NCBI GenBank assembly: GCA_026770615.1
Contig: MU631528.1
Span: 126,786 to 143,108 of the forward strand
DNA from: Pavlovales sp. CCMP2436
Lineage: Eukaryota > Haptophyta > Pavlovophyceae > Pavlovales
Length of the DNA stretch: 16,323 bases
Direction of reading: 5' to 3'
Made by a program: the position numbers and the translations under genes. Shown in pieces: positions 6,975 through 14,973 of the stretch; the first letter of the stretch is position 1; the number at the start of each line of letters is the position of its first letter. The notes under the pieces are model-generated. The model made no database searches and was not told the origin of the DNA. It saw nothing but the letters and a program-made list of their open reading frames with translations.

Positions 6975-8551
6975 CTACATGCCGAGGAGCGTGCGGCGGT
7001 GCTGAAGGAAGAGCTTGGGGCCGAGGGGCTTGGTCATGATGTCGGCGACGTTGTCGAGACCGCTGATGAAATCAGCTTGATTGTGCCGTTCTTGACGAGG
7101 TCACGGATCCAGTGGAATTTGATGTCCACGTGCTTGGTCCGGCGGTGCACGATGTCGTTCTTGGACAAGTTGATGCACGAAACGTTGTCCTCGCCGACGG
7201 GCGTGACCGTAGTTTGCGGGAAGCCGAGGTCGGCGAGGAGCTGGCGCATGGCGATAATCTCCTTGGTGACGGAGGTGACCGCGACGAACTCAGCCTCAGT
7301 CGAGCTGAGCGTGACGACGCTCTGCTTCTCGCGCCGGGCTGAGACGGTGCCGCCTCCTACCTGCGTGATAAAGCCGGAGTCTGACTTGCGCGTGTCGATG
7401 CAGTTGGCGTAGTCAGCGTCGACGAAGGCGGTGAAGTTGAGCTCGACGTTGGCCTTAAAGTTGAGGCCGAGGTCGGGCGTCCCAGCGAGGTAGCGGAGGA
7501 TGCGCTTGGCCGCGGTCATGTGCGGCTCGCCGGGACGGCTCATAAAGTGCGTGAGCGTGCCCATGGCGTACATGATGTCCGGGCGGAAGTGCGAGATGTG
7601 GATGAGCGCGCCGACGATTGAGCAGTACTCCGTGGCGCCGTCTTGGTCGAGGAGCTTCGAGTTCGAGAAGATGGTGAGGTGCAGGCCTTCTGCCATCGGC
7701 GTGTCAACGGGGTGCGTGTTCAGCATGCCGGTCCGCTCTAAGAGCTCGAGGATGGCGCGCGAGATGGTCACCTTAATGCCGAGGTCGGTGCGCGTCAGCT
7801 TCATGGACAGGAAGGAGTCGATGTCGTCGCTGAGCGTCGTCTTGAAGGCCGTGGTGATCGAGGTGAGGAGCTTGTCACAGACGTCGGGTTTGAGCGAGAA
7901 GTCGGCGATCAAGAGGTCGTCGACGTAGATACCGAGCGACAAGTGGCCGTCGTCATGGTGAAGTGTGTACACGCACGGGTCCTGGCGCGACTGCGTGAAG
8001 CCGTAGTCGATTAGCCAGTTGTCGATTAGCTGCCGCCAGTTGCGGCCGGACTGCTTGAGCTCGTAGAGCGATTTGAGAAGTTTGAGAACGATGTCGCCCT
8101 TGCCTTTGATCTTGTACGAGTAGGGAGGGTCGACGTAGATGTCGTAGTCGAGGGGCGCGTTGAGGTACGCCTTCTTGAAGTTAAGGTGGAAGAGGCGTGC
8201 GCTGCGAGCGGCTGCGAGTGCGATGATGAGCTTGGCCGAGTCGTAGCGAAGGACGGAGGAGAACGTCTCGTCGTAGTCGAGGCCAAAGCGCTGCGCGTAG
8301 CCCTTGGCGATGCACCGAGTCTTGTACTTGTCAATAGTGCCGTCGGACTTGCGCTTGAGGTTGAGAACGAGGCCCGTCTTGAGGACCTTCATGCCAGGCC
8401 GCCGAGGGGTCTCGACCCAGGTGCCGGTTAAGTCGATGGAAGCGTACTCTGACTGGATGGAGGCGAGCCACTCGGCCGAGTGTGGACCGGAGACAGCTTG
8501 TTTGAGCGTCGGCTGGTCGGACTCGGAGACGAGAGCGAGTAGGGCGCACAC
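6975..8551 (-). pseudogene. Copia reverse transcriptase/RNase H domain of element 1
   Basis: The RT (about residues 40-290 of the 505-codon frame) copies element RNA to DNA. Recognisable pieces are WVETPRRPGMKVLKTG, YKTRCIAKGYAQR, DETFSSV, LYELKQSGRNW and the catalytic YVDD (7916-7927). RNase H has FVDADYAN, LSSTEAEFVA, EDN and RRTKHVDIKFHWIRD. RT motif A, normally with an invariant Asp, reads FHLNFKKAYL, with Asn at 8180-8182, so the polymerase should be inactive. A one-base shift near 7075 leads to an early stop at 7034. Read past it, the normal copia C-terminus (NVADIMTKPLGPKL ... LLGM) ends at TAG 6975-6977. An in-frame TAG at 8552-8554 separates it from integrase in the same frame. Confidence 0.93.
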
Positions 8552-9624
8552 CTACGGGATGTTCTGCTTGTAGGCGGAGCGGAGCGTGCGCGCCGAGGGT
8601 CCCGAAGTCGGCAGAGCGAGCGGCGCAGTGTTGCCGAGGGGAATAGACTCCAGGTCGGGGGCGTCGGGCAACGAGTCGCCCTTGGGAGCAGGTAGGTCGC
8701 CAAGAGGAAGTCGTGGGCGCGTCGCGATGATCATGTGGCTCGAGTTGCCGTAGCCGATCAGGATGCCGTACGATGCGCGCGCGTCGAGCTTGAAGAGATG
8801 CGAGTGGGTGTTGACGACCCAAGCATCCGAGCCCCAGGCGCGGATGTGCGACAGGTTGGAGCGGCGGCAGAGGATGTGCTGATAGGGCGTCACGCCGGCC
8901 GACGAGTCTGAGACAAGCTGGTTTCGAATGTACACGGAGTGGAGGAAGGCGGAGTCGGCGTACGAGTCGGAAAGGCCGGCTTGAGCGAGTAGTGCGCGCG
9001 CGTCCCGGGCGATGGTGCCGAAGTAGCGCTCTGCGTGCGCGTTGAGCTGGGAAGTCCTTGCCGGCGTGATCTCGGACCCGCCGATGCCGTTGGTGCGAAG
9101 GATACCGTTTCAGCGTGCCGAGTCAAACTCCTTGGCCCCGCCAAGCCGAAATTGCCGAACGAGGGAGCCGAGGGAGACGGTGTAGGTCTGGATGTCTTCA
9201 AGAAACTTGTCGAGGAAGTCGGGGTCCTGCGACTTGGTCTCGAGCTGGTAGATCCACGCGTAGTTGGAGAACTGGTCGAGGAACAACATGAAGTAGTACC
9301 CCATCGATGGATCGTTCGAGCGGAAGGACTCGAGGGAGTTGATGGGGCCTATGATATCGACGCTGACGGTGTCGAAGGGCTGTGCAGCTTGGTGACGGGC
9401 GTCGTTGAAGGTCAGCTTGATCGCCTTGCTATGATATCGACGCTGACGGTGTCGAAGGGCTGTGCAGCTTGGTGACGGGCGTCGTTGAAGGTCAGCTTGA
9501 TCGCCTTACCCTCCGCGCAAGCTGGACAGATCTGCTTGAGGCGTCGAGAGGTGAGTAGCCCACCTGTGGCCGAGATGGTCGCGTTGAGCTTACGGGTCGA
9601 AGCGTGTCCTAGACGGGCGTGGAG
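8552..9624 (-). pseudogene. Copia integrase of element 1
   Basis: The DDE integrase would join element DNA to the genome. The zinc-binding HHCC module (HARLGH ... CPACAEGK) spans about 9519-9621. The catalytic core starts with FDTVSVDIIGP (first Asp) and continues FLDQFSNYAWIYQLETKS. The second Asp of the RxDGGxEF type is missing: the sequence reads QFRLGGAKEF. The catalytic Glu is present in LNAHAERYFGTI, followed by RNQL and VTPYQHI. An 80-bp-period tandem duplication (9349-9507) shifts the frame inside the core start, and TGA at 9110-9112 interrupts the core. The C-terminal linker runs in the same frame to TAG at 8552-8554, where RT begins. Confidence 0.9.
9349..9507. repeat. Tandem duplication in integrase (2 x 79 bp, period 80)
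   Basis: 9349-9427 and 9429-9507 are identical, separated by one base. The period of 80 is not a multiple of three and moves the integrase core out of frame with the upstream HHCC module. Both copies encode AIKLTFNDARHQAAQPFDTV. Confidence 0.95.
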
Positions 9625-10590
9625 GATGCGCTTGTCGATGGTCGAGTGGGAACTGTCGTTGAGAGGAAGTTGACGGGCGGCTGCGGCGGGTGAACAGTCC
9701 GAGCAGGTCTCGGAGTCGGCATGGCCGACGAGCGTGTCCTTGGAGGTGCCGATATCCTTGTCGCCGGTCTGATTGATGGCCGGTGATGGAGGGAAAGCCG
9801 TGTCGACGGATGTCACGAGCGCGTCTGAGGTAGCTGTGAAGACGGCCATGATGATGCACATGTCCTTGAGCTCTGCGATCCCTTGCGGGATGATGAGGTA
9901 GCGGCCCTGCTGGAGGTCAAGGTCGAAGCCGTTGATGGAGAACTTGGCCTGTTTGGAGAGGCTCACGAGATCGGCGTCCCATTGCTTGCAGAGGTCGGAC
10001 TCGTTGAAGATGAGCCGCTTGACGTCGGGGGACACGTAGAAGTTGTCGACCTTGGCCGTCACAAGCGAGTTGTTCATCAGGCGGTAGCCAACAGAGAGGG
10101 TGCCCTTGTACTTGCACACGATCTTGGAGGAGTTGGCAGCGGAAGCGTGCATGTTCGTGGGCTGCACGTCGGTCAGGAAGGGCAGGTAGTCCATCGGCCC
10201 GAGGTTGAGTTTCGAGCCGGAGTCGAAGAGGCCCGAGTCGCTCATTTGTGAGAGGGAGTCCTGGAAGCCCTTACCGAGGAGGGAGTACACCTCGGAGATC
10301 TCGAAGTAGTCGGTCAGCTGTGCCAGGCCGTCCGAGTTGATGATCTCCTGTCCGTTGCCAATTGCGAAGGCGTGGGAGGGCTTGGCCGTTGCGATGGCCG
10401 AGCGGAAGATGGTCGTGATGAACCCGAAGATGAAGACGATCACCACGATGAAGTTGAAGAGCGGCTTGGTCTTGCCGGCAATGAACTTGGAGGGGATGTC
10501 GACGGCGGAGCGCTCGAAGGGCTTGGCGTGGGAAGCGATGTAGGCGGCGGAGGTGCGGCAGCTTTGAAGGGCGGCGGGTAGATCTCATCG
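9625..10590 (-). pseudogene. Element 1 protease region with a predicted membrane segment
   Basis: This stretch lies in one open frame (to 9412) with the integrase zinc module. The aspartic protease motif is GLFDSGSK (Asp codon at 10222-10224), matching the DSG active site of copia proteases, followed by a beta-rich stretch (YKGTLSVGYRLM, VDNFYVSPDVKRLIF). Upstream, at about 10407-10455, is a strongly hydrophobic stretch, FNFIVVIVFIFGFITTIF, which looks like a transmembrane helix and is not usual between gag and protease in copia elements. Entry from gag requires a minus-one-type frame change near 10560-10580, where I see no classical slippery heptamer. Confidence 0.75.
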
Positions 10591-11617
10591 TAGGAGATAT
10601 CGAGCACGTCAGAATTGTCGGGGCCGTACGGGTTGCGCGAGACCTGGATCATGTTGAAAAAGGACGATGGCTTCTTGCGCAGCTGCTGAGTCTGCTCATC
10701 GAAGTCGACTGCCTTGACCGTGGGGATGCCGTAGTAGGAAGCAGCAGGGCAGTCGCGCGGGTGATGGTCCGAGGCCTGGTTGTGAAGCTTGCACATGTAG
10801 CACGAAGGAGGGCGCTCGTCGCGAGGGCGCTCGTCGCGCGCGGCCTGCTTGGGGAAAGGAATAGCGGGGCGGCTCGGCGGGGGGGTGCGACCGCCACCGC
10901 GCTCGCCCTACGCGAAGTTGCCGCGCCCGCCACGCGCCGCGCCGCGCGAGTTGTTGGAGCTGCGGTTGGAGTCCGCGACGTAAGTGATCACGTTCACGCG
11001 ACGCCTGTCGGCGCCGTTGGTGTTGGAGAGCATCGTGATGGCGGCGAGGTTCTCACGCAGGGTCGCGAGGACGTCGGAAGCGAGGCGCCGCTCATTGGCG
11101 AGGTCGTTGATGGTCGACTGCACAAGCGAGAAGTAAGATTCGCCAAGCCCGCGCAGCGAAATGAACAGGATCAGATCCTCGAGCTTGAAGGGAAGGTGCG
11201 AGATGGAATTGAAGGCGCGCTGCACGCAGTCGAGCCATTGGAGTGCGCTCTCCCTATGCGAGCGCTGGAGCAAGATGAGATTGAGCATAGAGGCGGCCTT
11301 GGACGTGCCGGAGAGGCCGACGCAGTGGTCTTTGAGAGTGTTGAAAACCAGAGACAGCGAGACGGAGCTGCCGCGCTTGGCGCCGTAGGCCTTGTGCATG
11401 ACATGCGTGAGGATGCGCTGGTCGATGGCCTGGGTGATGATGTCCTGGGCCTTGCACTGCGAGGTAAGCATATGGTGGTACTCCTTGACCGCCTTAACAA
11501 AGGCGGGGTCAGCCTCGCCCTTCGGGTAGATCTGCTTGCCGTCATCGCTGATCGCCCCGGGGTCGAGGTAGTAGAGGAAGACGATCACGGGGTCAGCCTC
11601 GAGTGGGTCGAAGGGGG

Positions 11618-11813
11618 GCGGCTTAGTGAAGACGCACGAGAGGTCGATCTTCTCGTCCGACAGCATGTACGTGAGAAGAATCGCCACCCAGATAGGGAAG
11701 TGGGCCGGGTCGCGCGCGGCTTAGTGAAGACGCACGAGAGGTCGATCTTCTCGTCCGACAGTATGTACGTGAGAAGAATCGCCACCCAGATAGGGAAGTG
11801 GGCCGGGTCGCGC
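11618..11813. repeat. Tandem duplication in gag (2 x 98 bp)
   Basis: 11618-11715 and 11716-11813 are identical except for one C/T difference (11683 versus the matching base in the second copy). The 98-bp unit shifts the Gag frame. Confidence 0.95.
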
Positions 11814-11867
11814 AGCTTGAAGTGGTTAAAGCGCCAACCCTGCCAACGCGCCTCCGTGGAACTCGAA

Positions 11868-11884
11868 GCCCTGAGGGTCCACCA
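11868..11884 (-). other. Primer binding site of element 1
   Basis: TGGTGGACCCTCAGGGC immediately follows the LTR end on the minus strand. TGG at its start fits pairing with the CCA end of a tRNA. The tRNA species is not identified. Confidence 0.6.
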
Positions 11885-12193
11885 TGTTAGGATATGAGAG
11901 TGCGAGGTCTGCAGCGAGAGCTAGGGGGAATCGAGTCCGAGTCGCGGTGAAGCGGCTAACGAGAGAGCAGGAACAGCTAAGAAGCGTAGGGCGATACGAC
12001 ACAGAGCATGTGGTCTGAAGCTATGTCACAAGGTCTCTTAGTAAGTAAGAGACCCTGACAAGAGCGCTGAAGAGGCGTCGAGAGCAGCCGTAGAGGAGTC
12101 TAGACGGCAGCTTAGCCCGGGATATTAAAATCCGGGCAGTCCGATGGCGAACCGGACAGAGCCAAAGTGTATGAAACACTTGGGCTCCCGACA
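11885..12193 (-). repeat. 5' LTR of element 1 (309 bp)
   Basis: It has the same ends and length as 6550-6858, with six substitutions, and drives minus-strand transcription of the element. The four stem-loops of the other LTR are intact here. Confidence 0.95.
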
Positions 12194-12198
12194 GAATG
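12194..12198. repeat. Target site duplication GAATG, right of element 1
   Basis: It matches 6545-6549. Its last two bases (TG) are also the terminal bases of the element 2 LTR. Confidence 0.92.
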
Positions 12199-12373
12199 CT
12201 ACAGGGGACCGCGGGCAATAAAAACGGCGGATTTTGAGGCTGAGGCTGAGTTACTTAGCAAATTACATACAAACAATGGTTAAACTTTGGTTAAAATCAC
12301 TATTAAAGGGCTAAAAAACGAGGCTCAGTTTCTTAATACGACTGTTTCTTATTGCCCGCGATCCCCTGTAACA
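12197..12373 (-). repeat. 3' LTR of element 2 (177 bp) with inverted ends
   Basis: The minus strand begins TGTTACAGGGGATCGCGGGC and ends with the near-complement (GCCCGCGGTCCCCTGTAGCA). The first and last roughly 28 bp are therefore inverted repeats. The adjacent PPT and RNase H C-terminus identify it as an LTR. Confidence 0.8.
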
Positions 12374-12384
12374 CCCCCCCGCGA
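12374..12384 (-). other. Polypurine tract of element 2
   Basis: The minus strand GCGGGGGGG abuts the LTR TG and lies just after the stop codon of the RNase H frame (TGA 12386-12388). Confidence 0.65.
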
Positions 12385-12542
12385 CTCATGGCGTGGGGAC
12401 TGCAGCCACATGGTGCATGATGACGTCGACGTGCCGATGGAAAATCGTCGCCGTGGTCGCCTTGGTCATGATGTCCGCGCGGTTGAGATCGGTGTGGACC
12501 TTTATGACCTTGATCAAGCCATTCTTGTGCGCCACACGGATG

Positions 12543-12547
12543 TAGTG
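12543..12547. repeat. Target duplication TAGTG of copy B (left)
   Basis: TAGTG occurs here and at 13289-13293. Removing one copy together with 12548-13288 restores an unbroken RNase H reading frame, which fixes the insertion boundaries to the base. Confidence 0.9.
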
Positions 12548-12819
12548 TGTAAGTTTCTAGTTAAACGTCCGTCCCCAACGGGATCTCGCTGGATTTTTAA
12601 GTGTTGAAAAAATACTCAGATCCAGGGATCCACCCCGAGCACTTGGATACCGTCCCCACTGCTGATCAGTTCAGGCACACGACTCTCGACTGGCGCGCTG
12701 ACCGACCTCCATTGCTCTCCCTCGCGTCGTCTGGAAATGCAGCGCCGTCTGCGAGCGCGGTCCACCTTCGCACATCCCAAACGTTACCTCCTGACTAGCC
12801 TGACTCGCATATGTTGAGA

Positions 12820-12901
12820 TTTTTGCCACGGGGGGCAAAAACCACAAATATGCGCGGGTTGTTTTCCGGCCCGTTCTATCCCACCCCTTGACGGGGGTGG
12901 G
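12820..12901 (-). other. Two conserved stem-loops of copy B
   Basis: CCCACCCC (12880-12887) pairs with GGGGTGGG (12894-12901) beside the ORF stop. TTTTTGCC (12820-12827) pairs with GGCAAAAA (12834-12841). Positions and order match copy A. The loop of the first hairpin differs while the stem is unchanged. Confidence 0.7.
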
Positions 12902-13133
12902 CCTCGGGCGCAGGGCTTTGGGTTGCGGGGTGTGGCGGGCTTGCTGGCTCATGTTTGCGTTTTGAAGACTTTTTTGAGCTTGCTGGCTCATGTTTGGATT
13001 TAGGATTTTTGTCGCCCGAGTGGTGTGATAGCGTGGGTGACTGGCCGGTTTTAAGGGCCCGTTTGGTTGCTGAGCGTAGTATGCGTGGGTGGTGCATGAT
13101 TATGACAGACTTGTCATGGATTAGTGCTTGCAT
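12876..13133 (-). CDS. Short Lys/Pro-rich ORF in LTR-like copy B
   Basis: From the ATG it is 85 residues, open upstream to a TAG at 13248-13250. Features are PAIPAINHE upstream of the ATG, an internal duplication of KHEPAS(S/P), SKRKHEPASPP and the terminus PEAHPRQGVG before TAG. It corresponds to the ORF at 3716-3874 in copy A, with spacers that differ by whole codons. No known family is recognised. It may be translated from the repeat or be only a conserved sequence. Confidence 0.3.
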   Translation of the reverse strand: MQALIHDKSVIIMHHPRILRSATKRALKTGQSPTLSHHSGDKNPKSKHEPASSKKSSKRKHEPASPPHPATQSPAPEAHPRQGVG

Positions 13134-13288
13134 GCGTGACGGGTCTGCTGCGGATTCGTGGTTTATGGCGGGAATGGCTGGTCCTGTTTTGGGTTCGGTG
13201 GGACTGGCTGCTCCTGGTAGCAGTGAGGTTTTGGTTCGAGACGGTCTCTAGTTGCGTTCTTCCACGTTTAATGTGCGTAAGCGTTGCA

Positions 13289-13293
13289 TAGTG
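13289..13293. repeat. Target duplication TAGTG of copy B (right)
   Basis: It matches 12543-12547. Confidence 0.9.
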
Positions 13294-14973
13294 AAACTTC
13301 TCATCGATGTGCTTCGATCGTTTGTGGTGGACCGGATTCTTGACCAGGTCGATCGTGCCCTGGTTATCCTCGTAGATGGTGGTGGGGCCTGTCTCCGGCT
13401 AATGGAGGAAAGACGCCAGCCCTCGAAGATAAGCCAACTCGCGGCAGCACTCGCTGAGGGCGATGTACTCGGACTCGCAAGTTGAGAGTGCAATGACCGA
13501 CTGCAGGCCTGAGTGCCACGCGATGGGTCGTGGAGTGCCGCTCCACTCTGTCGTTGGCCCAGTCGGCGTCAGCGAACGCCGAGAGGCTGGGATGAACACC
13601 GTCCGATTCGCAGCGGAAGAGCAGTCCTAGGCGTAGGGTGCCCTTCAGGTACCTCAGCACCCGCTTGGCGCTGAGCATATCGCACACCCTTGGTGTGCTC
13701 ATTCGCCTTGCCAGCGAGTTGGTGGCGTGCGCCAGGTCGGGTCGGCAGGTCGTCATGGCGAACATGATCGCGCCCGTGATTACCTGGTACGTCTTCAGGT
13801 CTTTCTTGTTGAGCAACTGCTCATTAGGCTCGGCGAAGTTGTCCTTCTCTGCCTCCGGCATCCGGGCCGGCTTGCTCTCGGCCATGCCGCATCTGTCCAG
13901 GACCCCCCTGAGATAAGTCTCTAGGTGCATGTACATCCCTCTGGGGGTGTATTCGAACTGTGCGCCCAGGAACTTCTCAATCTCGTCCTGCACCTTGAGG
14001 GTGTAGTGCTTCGCGAGGTCTGCCGCGAGCTCGTCGATTGCCTTCGGGTTACCCGTCAGGTTCAGCAAAAGTAGGTTGCCTACGACGTTACCGGCGATGA
14101 TCACGCCTCCACACGGTGCAATCTTGATGAAGATAAACGGTGCGCCCTCACAGGGCACGAATCCACGTTCAAGCAAGTATGCTTGATGGTTTCGGTACCA
14201 TGCGCGGCTCGACTGTTTGAGACCCATCTGTGCTTTGATGGCCTCAGCAACGACGATGTACCCCGGCGGGGCCGTCGTCTGCGCCACATAGCCAGCTGGC
14301 AGAGGGCGGTCTCCCTTCTCAAGGTTGAACGTCAGGTAGGCGTCTGAGACATCTCATTTCCAGAAGATCTTGACCTCGGCGTGCTTCAGGTTGGGTCGGC
14401 GCTTGCCGTCCATCTAGGCACCAGTCGCCAAGAGAAGACAAACTTGCTCGCTCCTGATGGTAGGAGAGAACACCTCGGTGTAGTCAATTCCCTCACGCTG
14501 GTAGTTACCCATCACCACCATGCGTGCCTTCCAACGGGTGATCTCGCCCGTCTTGTACGACTTGGCCTCGTAGACCGTTGTGACGGCAGTACTCTGGTAC
14601 CAGCCTTCGCCATCTTTTCGTTAAAGGTGTTGAGGTCTCGATGCGCTACCAAGTTGGACTCCATCGCCTCACGCCACTTGTCTGCGTTGGGTGATGCTCT
14701 CGCCTGGCAGAAGTTGCGCGGGAAGTTGACCGGGACCCCTTGTGCGTCATGTCTATTGCCGCTCGGGCAGACGCCAGCTCAGTGGTCTTGGCCTTGCTTC
14801 TCGAAGCCCTGTCCCGCCTCAGCGGGTCGTGCTCCTTAGGCAGAGCTTGGATCGGGTTCGCCTCGACGAGGCCCGTCTCCTTCTCACTCTCCAACATTCT
14901 TGCCCGAACGCTTGTGAGACCATCACGACGGTCCAGTTCCTCCTCCGTGTCTTTACCACTCGTGCTCGAATCG

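Larger units (their letters stand above)
10591..11885 (-). pseudogene. Gag of element 1
   Basis: Gag forms the intracellular virus-like particle. The body (PAHFPIWVAILLTYMLSDEK, then DQRILTHVMHKAYG, SALQWLDCVQRAFNSISHLP and IISLRG-like helices) is the copia Gag core. Downstream is an atypical zinc knuckle, CYMCKLHNQASDHHPRDC (about 10749-10802), with spacing CX2CX8HX4C instead of CX2CX4HX4C. TAG at 10908-10910 separates core and knuckle in the same frame. The likely start is the ATG at 11883-11885, which uses the last base of the LTR and reads MVDPQGFEFHGGA. A one-base insertion near 11846 and a 98-bp tandem duplication then break the frame. Confidence 0.85.
6550..12193 (-). mobile_element. 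Ty1/copia LTR retrotransposon, element 1 (full length, defective)
   Basis: This 5,644-bp element has 309-bp LTRs (6550-6858 and 11885-12193), a GAATG duplication, PBS, PPT and the copia order gag, protease, integrase, RT, RNase H on the minus strand. The LTRs differ at 6 of 309 positions, which suggests fairly recent insertion. The coding region is nevertheless broken by two tandem duplications, three in-frame stops, at least three small frameshifts and catalytic substitutions. It inserted exactly at the outer edge of the element 2 LTR, with the last two LTR bases included in its target duplication. Confidence 0.95.
12548..13288 (-). mobile_element. Copy B of the LTR-like family (741 bp, solo-LTR-like)
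   Basis: On the minus strand it begins TGCAACGCTTACG and ends AAACTTACA, with TG/CA termini and a 5-bp duplication. These are the marks of an LTR-type insertion. It contains no RT or integrase, so it is either a solo LTR or a very short non-autonomous element. It shares the blocks listed for copy A (3590-4212). It contains an in-frame short ORF and two hairpins, and an internal repeat of the KHEPAS coding unit. Confidence 0.85.
12386..14760 (-). pseudogene. Reverse transcriptase/RNase H of element 2 (broken, interrupted)
   Basis: RT pieces from 14700 downward are KWREAMESNLVAHRDLNTFN, YKTGEITRWKARMVVMGNYQ and YTEVFSPTIRSEQV, then motif A with its Asp (DVSDAYL). TAG at 14414-14416 and TGA at 14354-14356 interrupt it. 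A 307-codon open stretch follows (13364-14287) with QMGLKQSSRAWYRN. Where YVDD is expected, the sequence reads VIIAGNVVGNLLLL (14075-14092). RNase H shows FADADWAND, ALSTCESEYIALSECCRELA, TIYEDNQG and KRSKHIDEKFHY, joined by frame changes near 13545 and 13400. Copy B then interrupts the gene. The frame resumes after its target duplication with IRVAHKNGLIKV and ADIMTKATT, ending at TGA 12386-12388. Confidence 0.88.

Noticed and set aside
10405..10460. Envelope-like gene from the hydrophobic stretch
   Set aside because: It lies upstream of the protease in the polyprotein and has no signal peptide, cleavage site or ectodomain.
10908..10910. Programmed stop readthrough between Gag core and knuckle
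   Set aside because: The element has several other stops and frameshifts, so decay is the simpler reading.
10761..11897. Plus-strand ORF of 378 codons over gag
   Set aside because: It is an antisense shadow of the Gag and knuckle frames; no domain is recognisable.
12200..12370. MITE with TACAGGGG termini and TA duplication
   Set aside because: The sequence abuts a copia PPT and RNase H C-terminus and has TG/CA ends, so it is better explained as the 3' LTR of element 2.
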